Source of the DNA: Bacillota bacterium
GTDB taxonomy: Bacteria > Bacillota > Clostridia > Lachnospirales > Lachnospiraceae
Length of the DNA stretch: 64,000 bases
Assembly (NCBI GenBank): GCA_023418475.1
Contig: JAEZZO010000009.1
Span: forward strand, 1 to 64,000
Direction: 5' to 3'
The first letter of the stretch is position 1, and each line of letters opens with the position of its first letter. Shown piece by piece: positions 63,991 through 64,000 of this stretch. A program made the position numbers and the translations under genes. The notes beneath the pieces were generated by a model. It was given only the letters and a program-made list of their open reading frames with translations, did not search any database and was not told where the DNA came from.

Positions 63991-64000
63991 ATCCTGATTG

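Overview
The window reads as a low-GC, spore-forming Clostridia chromosome, most likely a Lachnospiraceae relative of the Clostridium phytofermentans / Anaerocolumna type (inference). The signs are a complete Gram-positive type IV pilus operon with a DUF5057 protein, a YerC-PcrA neighbourhood, DUF1836 and DUF5050 proteins, a SigK-type sigma fragment, and rhamnose catabolism next to a bacterial microcompartment shell gene. Strong AGGAGG-type ribosome binding sites and frequent TTG/GTG starts fit this. No rRNA, tRNA or CRISPR array was found.

Region 1 (1-4.15 kb) is one end of an integrative conjugative element. Read on the minus strand it carries parB, tnpV, a ParM-like actin, a ParR-like protein, a terminator, a candidate oriT, a MobC-type protein and the first codons of a relaxase. 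It is inserted in the 3' end of the 23S rRNA uracil methyltransferase gene rlmD, whose C-terminus is now encoded by the element.

Region 2 (4.1-13.5 kb) holds housekeeping and accessory genes with much decay: a phosphatase, a broken DUF2804 gene, a TetR/ketopantoate-reductase-like pair behind a consensus promoter and a 12-bp-arm operator, an IS3-like inverted-repeat relic, a coiled-coil gene with a foldable leader, an AraC/Cys-rich pair whose second gene has a 64-codon open extension after its TGA, and a DinB-like gene behind an AraC pseudogene with an internal deletion.

Region 3 (13.5-29.8 kb) holds a PEP-synthase-like protein fused to a degenerate RecA/KaiC-like domain, yerC, DUF1836, pcrA, an orphan solute-binding lipoprotein, an HtrA protease with a Q/N/Y-rich tail, pheA, a DUF5050 protein, folC and an RlmI-like methyltransferase. 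Copies of a small terminal-inverted-repeat (MITE-like) element sit in the gaps.

Region 4 (29.9-49.8 kb) is a minus-strand type IV pilus operon: pilB, pilT, pilC, pilA, pilD, a pilM-pilN fusion, pilO, four prepilin-like proteins, a 1651-residue DUF5057 protein, then gtrA. PilB and PilT power extension and retraction, PilC and the PilMN/PilO proteins form the inner-membrane platform, PilD processes the pilins, and the distal genes probably make the tip or an adhesin. Two of its gaps contain short tandem repeats with 10- and 11-12-bp periods.

Region 5 (50.2-58.9 kb) holds an ABC-F ATPase, an MltG-like protein and an alpha/beta hydrolase that share a copper-amine-oxidase-N-like module, an HD protein, a zinc-ribbon membrane protein, a sigK 3'-half-like gene, a TauE/SafE permease and a cupin.

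Region 6 (59.2-64 kb) is L-rhamnose catabolism (rhaA, rhaB, an AraC regulator) reading away from a EutS/PduU-type shell gene. The rest of that microcompartment locus probably lies beyond 64 kb.
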